Source: Candidatus Bipolaricaulota bacterium (lineage in GTDB: Bacteria; Bipolaricaulota; Bipolaricaulia; Bipolaricaulales; Bipolaricaulaceae). Taken from it: DNA of 38,786 nucleotides. The stretch is from assembly GCA_014361015.1 (NCBI GenBank), contig JACIWJ010000011.1, positions 1-38,786 of the forward strand, in the 5' to 3' direction. The translations under genes were made by a program, and so were the position numbers. Shown in pieces: positions 13,962-21,667 of this stretch. Below the pieces are notes generated by a model. The model saw nothing but the letters and a program-made list of their open reading frames with translations, did not search any database and was not told where the DNA came from. The number at the start of each line of letters is the position of its first letter. Positions within the stretch are counted from its first letter, which is position 1.

Positions 13962-15118
13962 GCAGCGACCTCCTCGCGGCGCTCCTCGCCGCCCGCGAGA
14001 GGGGGGCGCGGGCCCTCCTCATCACCGGGCCGATCGGCGCCGGGAAGACCGCGGCGGTCCTCTCCTTGGCCGGGGAGCTTCGGCGCCAGGGACTCGGCGT
14101 GGCCGGCGTGGCCTCGCCGCGGGTGCTCCGAGACGGTGAGACCGTGGGGTACCAGGTACGGGACCTCGCCACCGGGGAGGAGCGCTCCCTGTGCTCCCTC
14201 GATCCACCGGGGATCCCGTTCCGCCGGTTCTTCTTCTCTCCGGACGGCCTCGCGTTCGCCAACGCCGCGCTCGAGCGCGCTTCCCAGGATGCTGACGTGG
14301 TCGTGGTGGACGAGGTGGGCCCGCTCGAGCTCGCGGGCGACGGGTTCACTCCCGGCCTGCGGGTGGCCCTCGCCTCGGGGGCGTTTCTCGTCCTCACCGT
14401 GCGGCCCTCCCTCGTTGACGAGGTCCGCACCCGGGCGGGGCTGGCTGAAGCCGCAGTCGTAGACCTCGACATCTCACACCCGCCGCCACGCACCCGCGAC
14501 GGGACGCGCGCCCTGTTCGACGCGATGGCCGCCACGTACGATCGAGGGGACGGAGAGGCCGGTCCGCTCGCTGGTTCCGCCGAGTCCATCGCCCGATCCG
14601 CAGCCCTCGTCCAGGTTCGAGCGGGCGAGCGCGTGCTCGACATTGGGGTCGGCACCGGCGCGTTTGCCGAGCGCGTCGCCCGGTTGGGGACCGAGGTGTG
14701 GGGCGTAGATCTCTCGCCGCAAATGCTCGCCCGGTGCCGGGAGGTCCACCCCGACTACCATCTCCGCGAAGGCCACTTCCTCTCCCTCCCCGTCCCGGAC
14801 GGGTCGTTCCACGCCATCATCTCCAGCTTCGCCTTCCACCACCTGGCCCCTCCTGAGTACGCACCGGCGTTTCGGGAGATCCTGCGCGTCCTTGTGGCGG
14901 GCAGACGGTTCGTCCTCCTCGACATCCTGTTCGCCTCGGAAGCGGACCGCGACGCCGCGCGTGCCGGCCTGGGTGACCTGTGGGATGACGAGGAGATCTA
15001 CCCTCTCATCCCCGAGGTGGTGGAGGCAGCGGCGAGCGCCGGGGCGCGCGACGTCACCGCGCATCGGGTGGGCGCGCTGCACTGGGCGATCACCGGAACG
15101 AAGCCCCGTGGACCGTGA
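13958..15118 (+). CDS. Fusion of a P-loop NTPase (THEP1-like) and a SAM-dependent methyltransferase
   Basis: 386 residues if started at CTG 13958, which overlaps the upstream TGA as CTGA and lies 9 nt after GGAGG. The first ATG/GTG/TTG in frame (TTG at 14066) would cut off Walker A, so it cannot be the real start. Residues 1-170 form a small NTPase: ALLITGPIGAGKT with Walker A at 24-31, Walker B VVVVDEVGPLEL near 113-124, and a FLVLTVRPSLVDEV segment. This is the THEP1/nucleoside-triphosphatase pattern. From about residue 185 there is a class I methyltransferase like B. subtilis YrrT (MAATYDRG, VLDIGVGTGAFAERVARLG near 226-244, FAFHHLAPPEY). I know of no described protein with this pair. It is the end of the PLP/XdhC-like operon. 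The substrate of either half is unknown, and the start codon is the least certain part. Confidence 0.8.
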   Translation: MSSDLLAALLAARERGARALLITGPIGAGKTAAVLSLAGELRRQGLGVAGVASPRVLRDGETVGYQVRDLATGEERSLCSLDPPGIPFRRFFFSPDGLAFANAALERASQDADVVVVDEVGPLELAGDGFTPGLRVALASGAFLVLTVRPSLVDEVRTRAGLAEAAVVDLDISHPPPRTRDGTRALFDAMAATYDRGDGEAGPLAGSAESIARSAALVQVRAGERVLDIGVGTGAFAERVARLGTEVWGVDLSPQMLARCREVHPDYHLREGHFLSLPVPDGSFHAIISSFAFHHLAPPEYAPAFREILRVLVAGRRFVLLDILFASEADRDAARAGLGDLWDDEEIYPLIPEVVEAAASAGARDVTAHRVGALHWAITGTKPRGP

Positions 15119-15150
15119 TCCGTCGTCCGTAGTCCGTGATCGGTGAATCG
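15106..15150. repeat. Second copy of the GTCCGTGATCCG-type intergenic repeat
   Basis: Head-to-tail degenerate units read CCGTGGACCGTGATCCG, TCGTCCG, TAGTCCGTGATCGG. They match units at 9196-9292. The stop codon of the NTPase-methyltransferase gene lies within the first unit, so the element appears to have moved up to or into the gene end. Confidence 0.6.
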
Positions 15151-15208
15151 AGGACTGGCAGGGGAGGCGGGCGCGGGTATCCTCCCCATCTGATCCGAAG
15201 GAGGATCC

Positions 15209-15631
15209 ATGGACGAAGAAGCGGAGCGCAAGCTGTGGGAGATCGTCGAGGAGAGCGAGATCGTGCTGCTCATCACCGCAAGCGAGGGTTACCCGCGGAT
15301 GCGGCCGATGACGGTGGTCGCCTACGAGGAAGACGGCAGCATCTGGTTCGCCACGAGCAAGTCGTCGCGCAAGGTGGAGGAGATCGAGCGCAACCCCCAC
15401 GTCACGGCGTGTTTCCTCAACCTGGAGGGTGGTGCCCATGCCCAGGTGTTCGGCACGGCTGAGGTGGTAGCCGATCCCGATCTCAAGAAGGAGCTGTGGG
15501 ACGAGGAGTGGGGGGAGTATTGGGAGGGGCCAGATGACCCCGATTACGTCCTCCTCTCCCTCCATGGGGCGCGGGCTGAGTACTACCTCCTGGACGAGGA
15601 CGAGCTATGGGTGGTGGAGTTCGAGGATTAG
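15209..15631 (+). CDS. Pyridoxamine 5'-phosphate oxidase-like flavin-binding protein
   Basis: 140 residues, typical of the short PNPOx-like/general stress protein 26 group; ATG with AAGGAGG. Features are LWEIVEESEIVLLITASEG at the start, then YPRMRPMTVVAYEEDGSIWFATS (beta strands lining the FMN site), the SSRKVEEIERNPHV helix and VFGTAEVV. The C-terminus is very acidic (DEDELWVVEFED). Members bind FMN, F420 or haem and act in redox or stress roles; which cofactor is used here cannot be read off. It stands alone, with intergenic repeats upstream and a non-coding or decayed stretch downstream. Confidence 0.88.
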   Translation: MDEEAERKLWEIVEESEIVLLITASEGYPRMRPMTVVAYEEDGSIWFATSKSSRKVEEIERNPHVTACFLNLEGGAHAQVFGTAEVVADPDLKKELWDEEWGEYWEGPDDPDYVLLSLHGARAEYYLLDEDELWVVEFED

Positions 15632-15953
15632 GGACTGGACGCTGTGCGGACAGCGGCACGTTCAGATCTTCTCCCTGGCCCACCGGGCGCGTCCCGGTGA
15701 CCTGATCGTCCTGCTGATCCTGGCCCTGCTCCTTCACGCCGGGGTACGGTGGGCAGTGGGTGCCCCGGTGTGGATCCGCGGTCCAGCGTTCTCTCTTCTC
15801 TGGATCGCTCCTGTGGGGGCTGTGGTCGGGCTCGACCCTCGGGCTGCCCCGCAGGCAGCGGTAGGGCGTGGAACGCGAGCAGCGGCAAGGAGCATAGCGC
15901 TGCGTTCAAGGTCAACCCCGATTGAAGGGAGGATTGATCCTACGTCGAGAGAG
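15632..15953 (+). other. Gene-poor stretch with a possible small membrane-protein frame
   Basis: A plus-strand frame shows one hydrophobic stretch after PGD (LIVLLILALLLHAGVRWAV, near 15700-15755) and a second one (AFSLLWIAPVGAVVGL), then turns Arg/Ser-rich. It has no ATG, GTG or TTG with a ribosome site, so it is either a remnant of a small membrane protein or chance. A GCTGCC/GGCAGC hairpin is at 15843-15859. Nothing else is seen. Confidence 0.25.
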
Positions 15954-15966
15954 CCCGGCGACCGGG
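15954..15966 (-). terminator. Probable tRNA-Asn terminator
   Basis: CCCGG-TCG-CCGGG hairpin 25 nt past the tRNA 3' end on the minus strand, followed by a pyrimidine run CTCTCTC. An outer GAGCCC/GGGCTC pairing is also possible. Confidence 0.4.
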
Positions 15967-15990
15967 TTGCCCAGGGGGGCTCGTCCTCTG

Positions 15991-16066
15991 TGGCTCCCCG
16001 GGGAGGACTCGAACCTCCGGCCCGCCGGTTAACAGCCGGCTGCTCTGCCAACTGAGCTACCGGGGA
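15991..16066 (-). tRNA. tRNA-Asn (anticodon GTT)
   Basis: 76 nt including an encoded CCA end. Acceptor TCCCCGG/CCGGGGA with discriminator G73, D-arm GCTC...GAGC, anticodon stem GCCGG/CCGGC around loop CTGTTAA (anticodon GTT), and T-arm GGAGG-TTCGAGT-CCTCC. U1-A72 and G73 are typical of bacterial tRNA-Asn. The T-loop has the U54-U55 pair that Pus10 or TruB would modify. It lies 53 nt beyond the ABC permease stop but has its own promoter at 16077-16105. Confidence 0.97.
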
Positions 16067-16076
16067 GTACCGCGCG

Positions 16077-16105
16077 ATGGTACTCCTTCGTCCCCCGGGC
16101 GCCAA
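16077..16105 (-). promoter_or_regulatory. Promoter of tRNA-Asn
   Basis: On the minus strand TTGGCG (16100-16105), an exact 17-bp spacer and TACCAT (16077-16082). A start at about 16070 lies just before the tRNA 5' end. The same -35 form occurs before nfeD. Confidence 0.55.
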
Positions 16106-16119
16106 GCGCGAGGATTCCC

Positions 16120-16896
16120 TCAGTAGTGGGCCAGGAGCCCGCGGTCCTTGGCGATCCCCTCGAACAGCCGGAACACCCCGATCCCGACGAGGAGGTAGAA
16201 CGCCCCCGTCCCGATCAGGGCGAGGACGTCCCCGAGAGGGAGGGTGGCGAGGGTTTCCCCGTCCACCATCGCCCGCCCCAGGAGCCGCGTCCCCAGGGAC
16301 AAGGGCAGCGCTTTCCCCCATGCCGCATCGGCGGGGAGCGCCACCAGGGCCACAAACACGAACTGCAGGACCTGGAAGAACGCCTGGATCCGCTTGTACA
16401 CGAGGGCGAGCCCGGCCATTATGAAACCGATCCCGTACACCGGGGCCAGGGTGAGGAGGAGCAGGGGCAGGAGCGTCCCCAGTGGCAGCCGGAGGAACTG
16501 GCCGGTGGTGACCATCATCAGCCCAAGCAGCGCCGCGACCATGACGAGGCTCGTCAGGAACGACCCGGCGATCCACGACAGGCTTACGAACCGGAACCCG
16601 AGCGGGCACATGTACAGCTGCTCGAGCGTCCCCTGCTGCGCCTCCCGCATCAGCTCCCAGGAGAGGTCAGAGTAGGCGGCGATGGCAAACGTCCACACCA
16701 GGAACCCCACCACGAGCCCCTCCAGGCTCTCCCCGAACAGGTTCACCCCGAGCCCCTGGGCGTAGCGGGCCCCGGCGAAGAGGAGGAGGAAGATGAGGTA
16801 CAGGGTGATCAGGCCCGATAGGGTGTTGAACGGGTACCGCTTGAGCTCGATGAAGAACCGGGTGAGGACGGCGAGGAAGGTCCACAGGCGCGTCAT
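16120..16896 (-). CDS. ABC-2 type exporter, membrane subunit
   Basis: 258 residues with about six membrane helices. It opens TRLWTFLAVLTRFFIELKRYPFN, an amphipathic interface helix common to ABC-2 permeases, then TLSGLITLYLIFLLLFAG. The ELMREAQQGTLEQLYMCPLG segment near residue 80 is the cytoplasmic coupling region of this family. The start overlaps the stop of the ATPase gene (ATGA), so the subunits are made together. Substrate cannot be deduced; drug, lipid or bacteriocin export are all possible. tRNA-Asn follows on the same strand. Confidence 0.88.
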   Translation of the reverse strand: MTRLWTFLAVLTRFFIELKRYPFNTLSGLITLYLIFLLLFAGARYAQGLGVNLFGESLEGLVVGFLVWTFAIAAYSDLSWELMREAQQGTLEQLYMCPLGFRFVSLSWIAGSFLTSLVMVAALLGLMMVTTGQFLRLPLGTLLPLLLLTLAPVYGIGFIMAGLALVYKRIQAFFQVLQFVFVALVALPADAAWGKALPLSLGTRLLGRAMVDGETLATLPLGDVLALIGTGAFYLLVGIGVFRLFEGIAKDRGLLAHY

Positions 16897-17873
16897 CGCT
16901 CCCCCTGGACGATGCGCAGGAACACGTCCTCCAAGTCCGGCTCGGCGCGGCTGACCCCGTCCACGGCGACACCGGCCTCGCGGAGGGCGTCCATCAGGGC
17001 GTACACGTCCTGCTCGGGCGGGAGCTCGACCTCGAGGGCCCGCTCCGCCTCCAGGGCGCGCAGCGTGGGCAGCCGTGCAGCAAGGGTTGCCCGCGCACGC
17101 TCGGGAAGTCCGTCCCGCAGGCTCACCCGGTACGCCTGGGTCCGGAAGAGGGAGAGCAAGTTCGGGACGAGATCGTCGGCCACCACCCTCCCCCGGGAGA
17201 GGATCACCACCCGGGCGCAGGTGTCCTCGACGACGCCCATGTCGTGGGACGAGAGGAGCACCGTCTTGCCGTGAGCGCGGGCGAGCTCGCGGATGAACCC
17301 GCGCAGCTCGTGGCTCGTCTCCACGTCCAGCCCCAGCGTCGGCTCGTCCAAGAGGAGGAGCGGGGTCCCCTTCACCAACGCGCAGGCGAGCGCGAGCTTC
17401 TGCTTCATCCCCTGGGAGAGGAGGTTCGCCGTCGTCCGGCGCTTGTCCTCCAGCCCGAACAGGGCCACCAGCTCCCCGGTCCGTCGACGCGCCTCCCGGG
17501 GAGGAACCCCCTGCAGCCCAGCGAAGAACCGCAGGTTCTCCTCGACCGACAGCCGCCAGTACACGTTGCGCGACCCCTCCAGGAGCGCGGCCACGCGGCG
17601 GGCCACCTCGGGCCGGGACGGGGACACCCCGAACACCGTCGCCCGCCCAGACGTCGGCCTGAGGAGCCCGCACAAGATCTTGATCGCCGTCGTCTTCCCC
17701 GCCCCGTTGGCGCCCAGCAGCCCGACGACCTCCCCTTCTTCGACCCGGAACGAGACGCCGGCGAGTGCCCGCACGGGCCCCCTCCGGGTCCGGTAATCCT
17801 TCCCCAGTTCCTCGACGATCAGCGCGGTCACGGTTCCAGTGGTGGGTGTTCCTTCCCCCTCCCTCGGGTTCAA
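16893..17873 (-). CDS. ABC transporter ATPase subunit (exporter type)
   Basis: ATPase of 312-326 residues. Walker A is GLLGANGAGKTTAIK, the Q-loop region LLEGSRNVYWRLSVEEN, the ABC signature is the variant LLSQGMKQKLALA (SQGMK for LSGGQ), Walker B is LLLLDEPTLGLD, and the H-loop is LLSSHDM. The SQGMK form is frequent in ABC-2 ATPases. A C-terminal DUF4162-like domain follows (about 210-326, ending EPDLEDVFLRIV). The listed TTG start is uncertain; GTG at 17831 (VTALIVEELGKDY) removes 14 poorly conserved residues and may be the real start. It is paired with the permease by ATGA overlap. Confidence 0.92.
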   Translation of the reverse strand: MNPREGEGTPTTGTVTALIVEELGKDYRTRRGPVRALAGVSFRVEEGEVVGLLGANGAGKTTAIKILCGLLRPTSGRATVFGVSPSRPEVARRVAALLEGSRNVYWRLSVEENLRFFAGLQGVPPREARRRTGELVALFGLEDKRRTTANLLSQGMKQKLALACALVKGTPLLLLDEPTLGLDVETSHELRGFIRELARAHGKTVLLSSHDMGVVEDTCARVVILSRGRVVADDLVPNLLSLFRTQAYRVSLRDGLPERARATLAARLPTLRALEAERALEVELPPEQDVYALMDALREAGVAVDGVSRAEPDLEDVFLRIVQGER

Positions 17874-17882
17874 TCGCCCGGC

Positions 17883-18254
17883 CTACGCTCCCACGTACAC
17901 GTAGACCGACCGCTCGGCCGGCCCGCTGAACTCGTAGAAGTACACGCGCTGGTCGTCGCCCAGCACCATCCTCCCCCCAGCGATCACCCCCACCTCGGTC
18001 GGGGCGACGAACGCGGCCTTGGTGTACTCCGGGGTGTCGTGATCGGGGTTCACCGCTTCCAAGATCCGGTCAAGCTTCGGGGCGGTCCGCTGCTCGAGCG
18101 TGCGGTGGATGCTCACCGCGGCGGAGTCGTGGGGGACGTAGATGATCACGAACCCTTCCTCCGCTCCGGCCTCCGCCACCGCCCGCTGGACCTCGTCCGT
18201 GATATCCCGCGCCTCTTCACGGCGCGTCGTTCGAATGTGGATCTTCTTCAGCAC
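17883..18254 (-). CDS. YjbQ-family protein (UPF0047), divergent at key residues
   Basis: 123 residues, slightly shorter than the usual 130-140. The start is GTG with GGAGGATCC directly upstream. The family fold is visible: ITDEVQRAVAEAG, GFVIIYVPHDSAAVSIH, then KAAFVAPTEV, GRMVLGDDQRVYFYEFSG and the final strand SVYVYV. E. coli YjbQ has HTSASLTLNEN and SHIKS; here these become HDSAAVSIHRT and EYTKA, so one conserved His and the Asn-Glu-Asn stretch are lost. The family shows weak thiamine-phosphate synthase activity, but its main role is unknown, and the changes suggest altered chemistry. It is 9 nt from the ABC ATPase start, so co-transcription is likely. Confidence 0.8.
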   Translation of the reverse strand: MLKKIHIRTTRREEARDITDEVQRAVAEAGAEEGFVIIYVPHDSAAVSIHRTLEQRTAPKLDRILEAVNPDHDTPEYTKAAFVAPTEVGVIAGGRMVLGDDQRVYFYEFSGPAERSVYVYVGA

Positions 18255-18487
18255 GGATCCTCCGTGGATCAATCCTACCGCCAATCCTCCCCCGGCTCCC
18301 CCCTGTGGGGACGGCGCGTGGGACGGAGGCGGAAAACCCGGCGGGGCTCGACCTCGGCCGGCCCAGCCGCGCCTCCGACCACCATCAGAACCTGGGTGAG
18401 ATCCAGGGCGTGCTCCTCGCCAACTTCGGCCACGGAACTCCTCTCCACCATCAACCGGGTGGAGCGCGTGGGCTTCGTGCCCCGGCC

Positions 18488-19231
18488 TCAGCCGAGGAGC
18501 GTGTCGAGGAGCATCATCACCACGAACCCGAGGACGAGGCCGCTCGTGGCCCAGAACTCGTGCCCGCGGCGGTGGCTCTCGGGAATGATCTCGTCCGAGA
18601 TCACGTACAGCATCGCGCCGGCCGCGAACGCGAGGGCGTAGGGGAGGATCCCCGCCGCGGCCGTGACCGCGGCCGCGCCCAGGAGGCCGGCGACCGGTTC
18701 GGCGAGACCGGTCGCAGTGGCGATGAGGAACGCCTTCATCCGGGAATAGCCCTCCCCGACGAGCGGCAGAGCGACTGCCAGGCCCTCGGGCATGTTTTGA
18801 AGGCCGATTCCAATCGCGAGGGCGAGGGCAGCGGTTACGTCCCCCGCCCCGAACCCCACGCCCACCGCGAGCCCCTCCGGGAAGTTGTGGATCGTCACCG
18901 CAAACGCGAACAGCCAGACCTTGCGCAGCCGGCTCCCGGGCCCCTCCCGGCCGTGGAGGAAGTGGAGGTGCGGGGTCAGCCGATCGGCGACGATGAGCAA
19001 CGCCACCCCGAGGAGGAACCCGGCCACCGCCCGCCACGGCCCCCCGGCCTCGATCGCCGGGAGGAGGAGGGAGAAGAAGGTGGCGGCAAGCATGACTCCT
19101 GCCGCGAACCCGAGCATCCCGTCGGTGACGCGGGGGGAAGGCTTCCAGCGGAGGAGAACGGGGAGGGCGCCGACCCCGGTGGCGAGCCCGGCGGCGAGCG
19201 ACGCCACCGCCCCCAACGCGAGCGGGCTCAC
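18488..19231 (-). CDS. ZIP-family divalent metal transporter
   Basis: 247 residues with eight membrane helices, like the bacterial ZupT/GufA group. The metal-binding helices have AVTIHNFPEGLAVGVGFGAG near 110-130 and GIGLQNMPEGLAVALPL near 140-157, plus GLAEPVAGLLG and ISDEIIPESHRRGHE. The cytoplasmic loop carries a HLHFLHG His cluster near residue 88. It would import Zn2+, Fe2+ or Mn2+. Start GTG has GGAGGAGAA upstream and overlaps the hydrolase stop (GTGA), so it is the last cistron of that operon. The 233-nt gap to the YjbQ gene holds no gene I can support. Confidence 0.93.
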   Translation of the reverse strand: MSPLALGAVASLAAGLATGVGALPVLLRWKPSPRVTDGMLGFAAGVMLAATFFSLLLPAIEAGGPWRAVAGFLLGVALLIVADRLTPHLHFLHGREGPGSRLRKVWLFAFAVTIHNFPEGLAVGVGFGAGDVTAALALAIGIGLQNMPEGLAVALPLVGEGYSRMKAFLIATATGLAEPVAGLLGAAAVTAAAGILPYALAFAAGAMLYVISDEIIPESHRRGHEFWATSGLVLGFVVMMLLDTLLG

Positions 19232-20082
19232 TTCTCCTCCCCTCCTGCTCCGCGCGGTTCGAGCCAGGACGCGATGTCCTCCCAGATGCGCTCCTTCCCG
19301 AGCTCGTTCAGGACCTCATGGAGGAGGTCACCGTACACGTTGAGCGTCTTGTCTGGCGATCCAGCGGCGGAGAAGAAGCGGCGGGTGGCCGAGATGCTGG
19401 CGATGGGGTCGGCGCCGCCGTGGAGGAGGAGGAGGGGGAGGGAGAGCTCGGGGGCCGCAGCGAGGGCCGCCCGTTGTGCGGCCACGACCTCGGTGAACCA
19501 CCGGGCGGTGGCCCGCCTGTGGATCAAGGGGTCGCGCTCGTAGGTCGCCACGACCTCCGGATCGTGGCTCACCATCGCCCCCACGAGGCCGCTCGAGCTG
19601 GAGAAGGACGGCCACCCGCGGGAGAGAAGGCGGGAGAACATCGCCTTCCAGCGAGGGATCGCCAGTTCTGTCCCCAGGAACGGGGCGCTCAAGATGAGCC
19701 CCGCCAGTCCCTCCGCCCCTTCCTGGACGTAGCGGACCGTGATGAGCCCACCGAGGGAGTGACCGAGGAGGAAGGGGGGCCTCCCCCCTGCGCGTTCCCG
19801 GAGGAGACCGTGGAGGGCAGCCACGTCGTGGAGGTAGTCCGCGAACCGGTGGATGTGCCCCCGCCGTCCGGGGCTCCGGCCGTGCCCGCGGAGGTCGCAC
19901 GCGGCAACTGCCCAGCCGTGCCCGTTCAGCCAGCGGGCGAAGGCGTCGTACCGGCCGCTGTGCTCCCCATAACCGTGGACGATCCCGACCCAGCCTCTCC
20001 CCGCGACGGGCCAGGTCCGGACGAAGAGGCCCAGGCCATCCGCGGTCAGCAGCGCATTCGGTTCCCCAGAGGGGGGGGCCAT
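19228..20082 (-). CDS. Alpha/beta hydrolase, monoacylglycerol lipase-like
   Basis: 284 residues of the lysophospholipase/monoglyceride lipase group. The oxyanion region is VGIVHGYGEHSGRYD near 32-46 and DLRGHGRSPGRRGHI follows. The nucleophile is Ser109 in LLGHSLGG. The acid is Asp in LLLLHGGADPIAS and the base His in YGDLLHEV. No signal peptide is seen, so it is cytoplasmic. The ATG at 20082 was chosen because homologous sequence begins at once; upstream frame composition is shadow-like. The ribosome site is weak. It follows the S10 peptidase gene by 65 nt, with a GC hairpin in the gap, and overlaps the ZIP gene downstream. Ester substrate unknown. Confidence 0.9.
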   Translation of the reverse strand: MAPPSGEPNALLTADGLGLFVRTWPVAGRGWVGIVHGYGEHSGRYDAFARWLNGHGWAVAACDLRGHGRSPGRRGHIHRFADYLHDVAALHGLLRERAGGRPPFLLGHSLGGLITVRYVQEGAEGLAGLILSAPFLGTELAIPRWKAMFSRLLSRGWPSFSSSSGLVGAMVSHDPEVVATYERDPLIHRRATARWFTEVVAAQRAALAAAPELSLPLLLLHGGADPIASISATRRFFSAAGSPDKTLNVYGDLLHEVLNELGKERIWEDIASWLEPRGAGGEEK

Positions 20083-20147
20083 GATCCGGATTGAACAACA
20101 ATCGCCGTCAAAGGGCAAGAGCCGCGGCGCGCTGCCGCGCGGGGCGG

Positions 20148-21647
20148 TCAGGCGGGGCCCACGCGCCCCTCCACCGCCGAAGCGATGAACCGCTCGACGT
20201 CGGCGCGGAACGAGGCCAGGGACTCGTGGTCGAGGTAGAACATGTGTCCCGCTTCGTAGCACTCCATCTCGATGTTCTCTCGGAACGCAGGATCCACGTT
20301 CATGTGGCTGAGCATGTATTCGGTGGCGAAGAGGGGGGTGGCGAGGTCGTAGTACCCTTGACCGACGAATACCTTCATGTACGGGTTCTTGGCGATCGCA
20401 CTGCGCAGGGCCTCTCCGGTCGCGGGCATAGACCCCTTCTCCCATTCCCAGCTCTCGTTCACCGTGGAGTTGAGGGTCTCGTAGGTGAGGTCGGTTTCGA
20501 TCCGCAGTTCCGCCCGCACGTAGTGGTTGAACGCTGACGTGTAGGGGGGCGCGATGGCGGCCATGGACGGGTCGAACTCCGGCCGCTCGGTCACAGCCAG
20601 GGCCTCCACACCCCGGAACCGGGAGTCGAGGCGCCCTACGCTCCGGCGCTCCGCCCGCAGGAGCTCCTTGCAGAACCGATGGATGTTGACGCGGAGGTTC
20701 GTCCCGAGGACGTAGTCGGGATCGAGCCCGGTATAGGCAGCGAGCTTCTCGGCCACAGCCCGACGCTCACCCACCGGGAGGCGGTCCCCCTTCATGAGGG
20801 CGAGGGTCAGCTCCCCCTCCGACCACGCCTTGACCTCCGCCATGAGATCGGACAGGGAACGCTTCTGGAGCTCGGGGGGGAGGCGGCCGTGGTACCACGC
20901 CGTGGCCGTGTACGTGGGGACGAAGAGCTGGTAGGGGAGGTCGCTCCCGGGCATGAACCGGATCGCAGCCAGGTCGAGGGCGGTGGAGATGAGGACGATC
21001 CCGTTGAACGCGATCCCGCGGTCCACGAGGTGCCCCGCCAGGCCGGCGGCGCGGGTCGTGCCGTAGCTCTCCCCGGCGAGGAACAGGGGCGACGTCCACC
21101 GCCGGTACCGGGTAAGGTAGAGGCGGATGAACTCCCCGACCGACTCCAGGTCGCCCTTGAAGCCCCAGAACTTCTTGTCGAGGTCCTCCTTCGCCGCCCG
21201 GCTGAACCCCGTTCCGACAGGGTCGATGAACACGAGATCGGTCTGGTCGAGCCAGGTATGGGCGTTGTCCTCGTAGCGGTAAGGGGGAGCGGGCATCCAT
21301 CCTTCCTTCTCCATCACCACCCGCTTTGGCCCCAGCGCCCCCATGTGGAGCCAGATCGAGGCCGAGCCGGGTCCCCCGTTGAACGCAAATGTGAGCGGCC
21401 GCTGTGAGCGGTCCGCCACGCCATCGAGCTCGTAGGCGGTGAAGAAGATCTCCGCCTCCGTCTCGTCGAACGGGTCCTTGAGCGGGATCGCGCCCGCGCG
21501 CGCCGTGTACGCGAGCTTCCGTCCCCGCGCGCTGATCTCGTGGCTGGTCTCGATCGGCCCGATCCCGAGGAGCTTGCGCACCTTCTCCTTCGGCTCCCCG
21601 ACCGCGCCGGCCTTCTTCGCCTCGCTGCTCGACTGCTGCTCAGTCAC
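20148..21647 (-). CDS. Serine carboxypeptidase, peptidase family S10
   Basis: 499 residues. It has the S10 landmarks: FAFNGGPGSASIWLHMGALGP near 88-107, the DLVFIDPVGTGFSR block, nucleophile Ser194 in LAGESYGTTRA, Asp in VFVGQGYYDLATP near 429 and His in EAGHMFYLD near 470. S10 enzymes remove C-terminal residues and are best known from eukaryotic vacuoles; bacterial members are fewer. No signal peptide is visible after the GTG start, whose GGGAGG site lies 9 nt upstream, so it seems cytoplasmic unless exported in another way. It is 20 nt downstream of the D-cysteine desulfhydrase-like gene and likely in one operon with it, which suggests amino-acid catabolism from peptides. Confidence 0.93.
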   Translation of the reverse strand: MTEQQSSSEAKKAGAVGEPKEKVRKLLGIGPIETSHEISARGRKLAYTARAGAIPLKDPFDETEAEIFFTAYELDGVADRSQRPLTFAFNGGPGSASIWLHMGALGPKRVVMEKEGWMPAPPYRYEDNAHTWLDQTDLVFIDPVGTGFSRAAKEDLDKKFWGFKGDLESVGEFIRLYLTRYRRWTSPLFLAGESYGTTRAAGLAGHLVDRGIAFNGIVLISTALDLAAIRFMPGSDLPYQLFVPTYTATAWYHGRLPPELQKRSLSDLMAEVKAWSEGELTLALMKGDRLPVGERRAVAEKLAAYTGLDPDYVLGTNLRVNIHRFCKELLRAERRSVGRLDSRFRGVEALAVTERPEFDPSMAAIAPPYTSAFNHYVRAELRIETDLTYETLNSTVNESWEWEKGSMPATGEALRSAIAKNPYMKVFVGQGYYDLATPLFATEYMLSHMNVDPAFRENIEMECYEAGHMFYLDHESLASFRADVERFIASAVEGRVGPA

Positions 21648-21667
21648 GTGCGACCGCCTCCCGGCAA

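Noticed and set aside
14066-15118. TTG at 14066 as start of the NTPase-methyltransferase
   Set aside because: It would remove the Walker A motif GPIGAGKT, which lies in the same frame just upstream.
15734-16609. Long minus-strand frame across the tRNA region
   Set aside because: It runs through tRNA-Asn and the complement of intergenic DNA, has no homology and no ribosome site.
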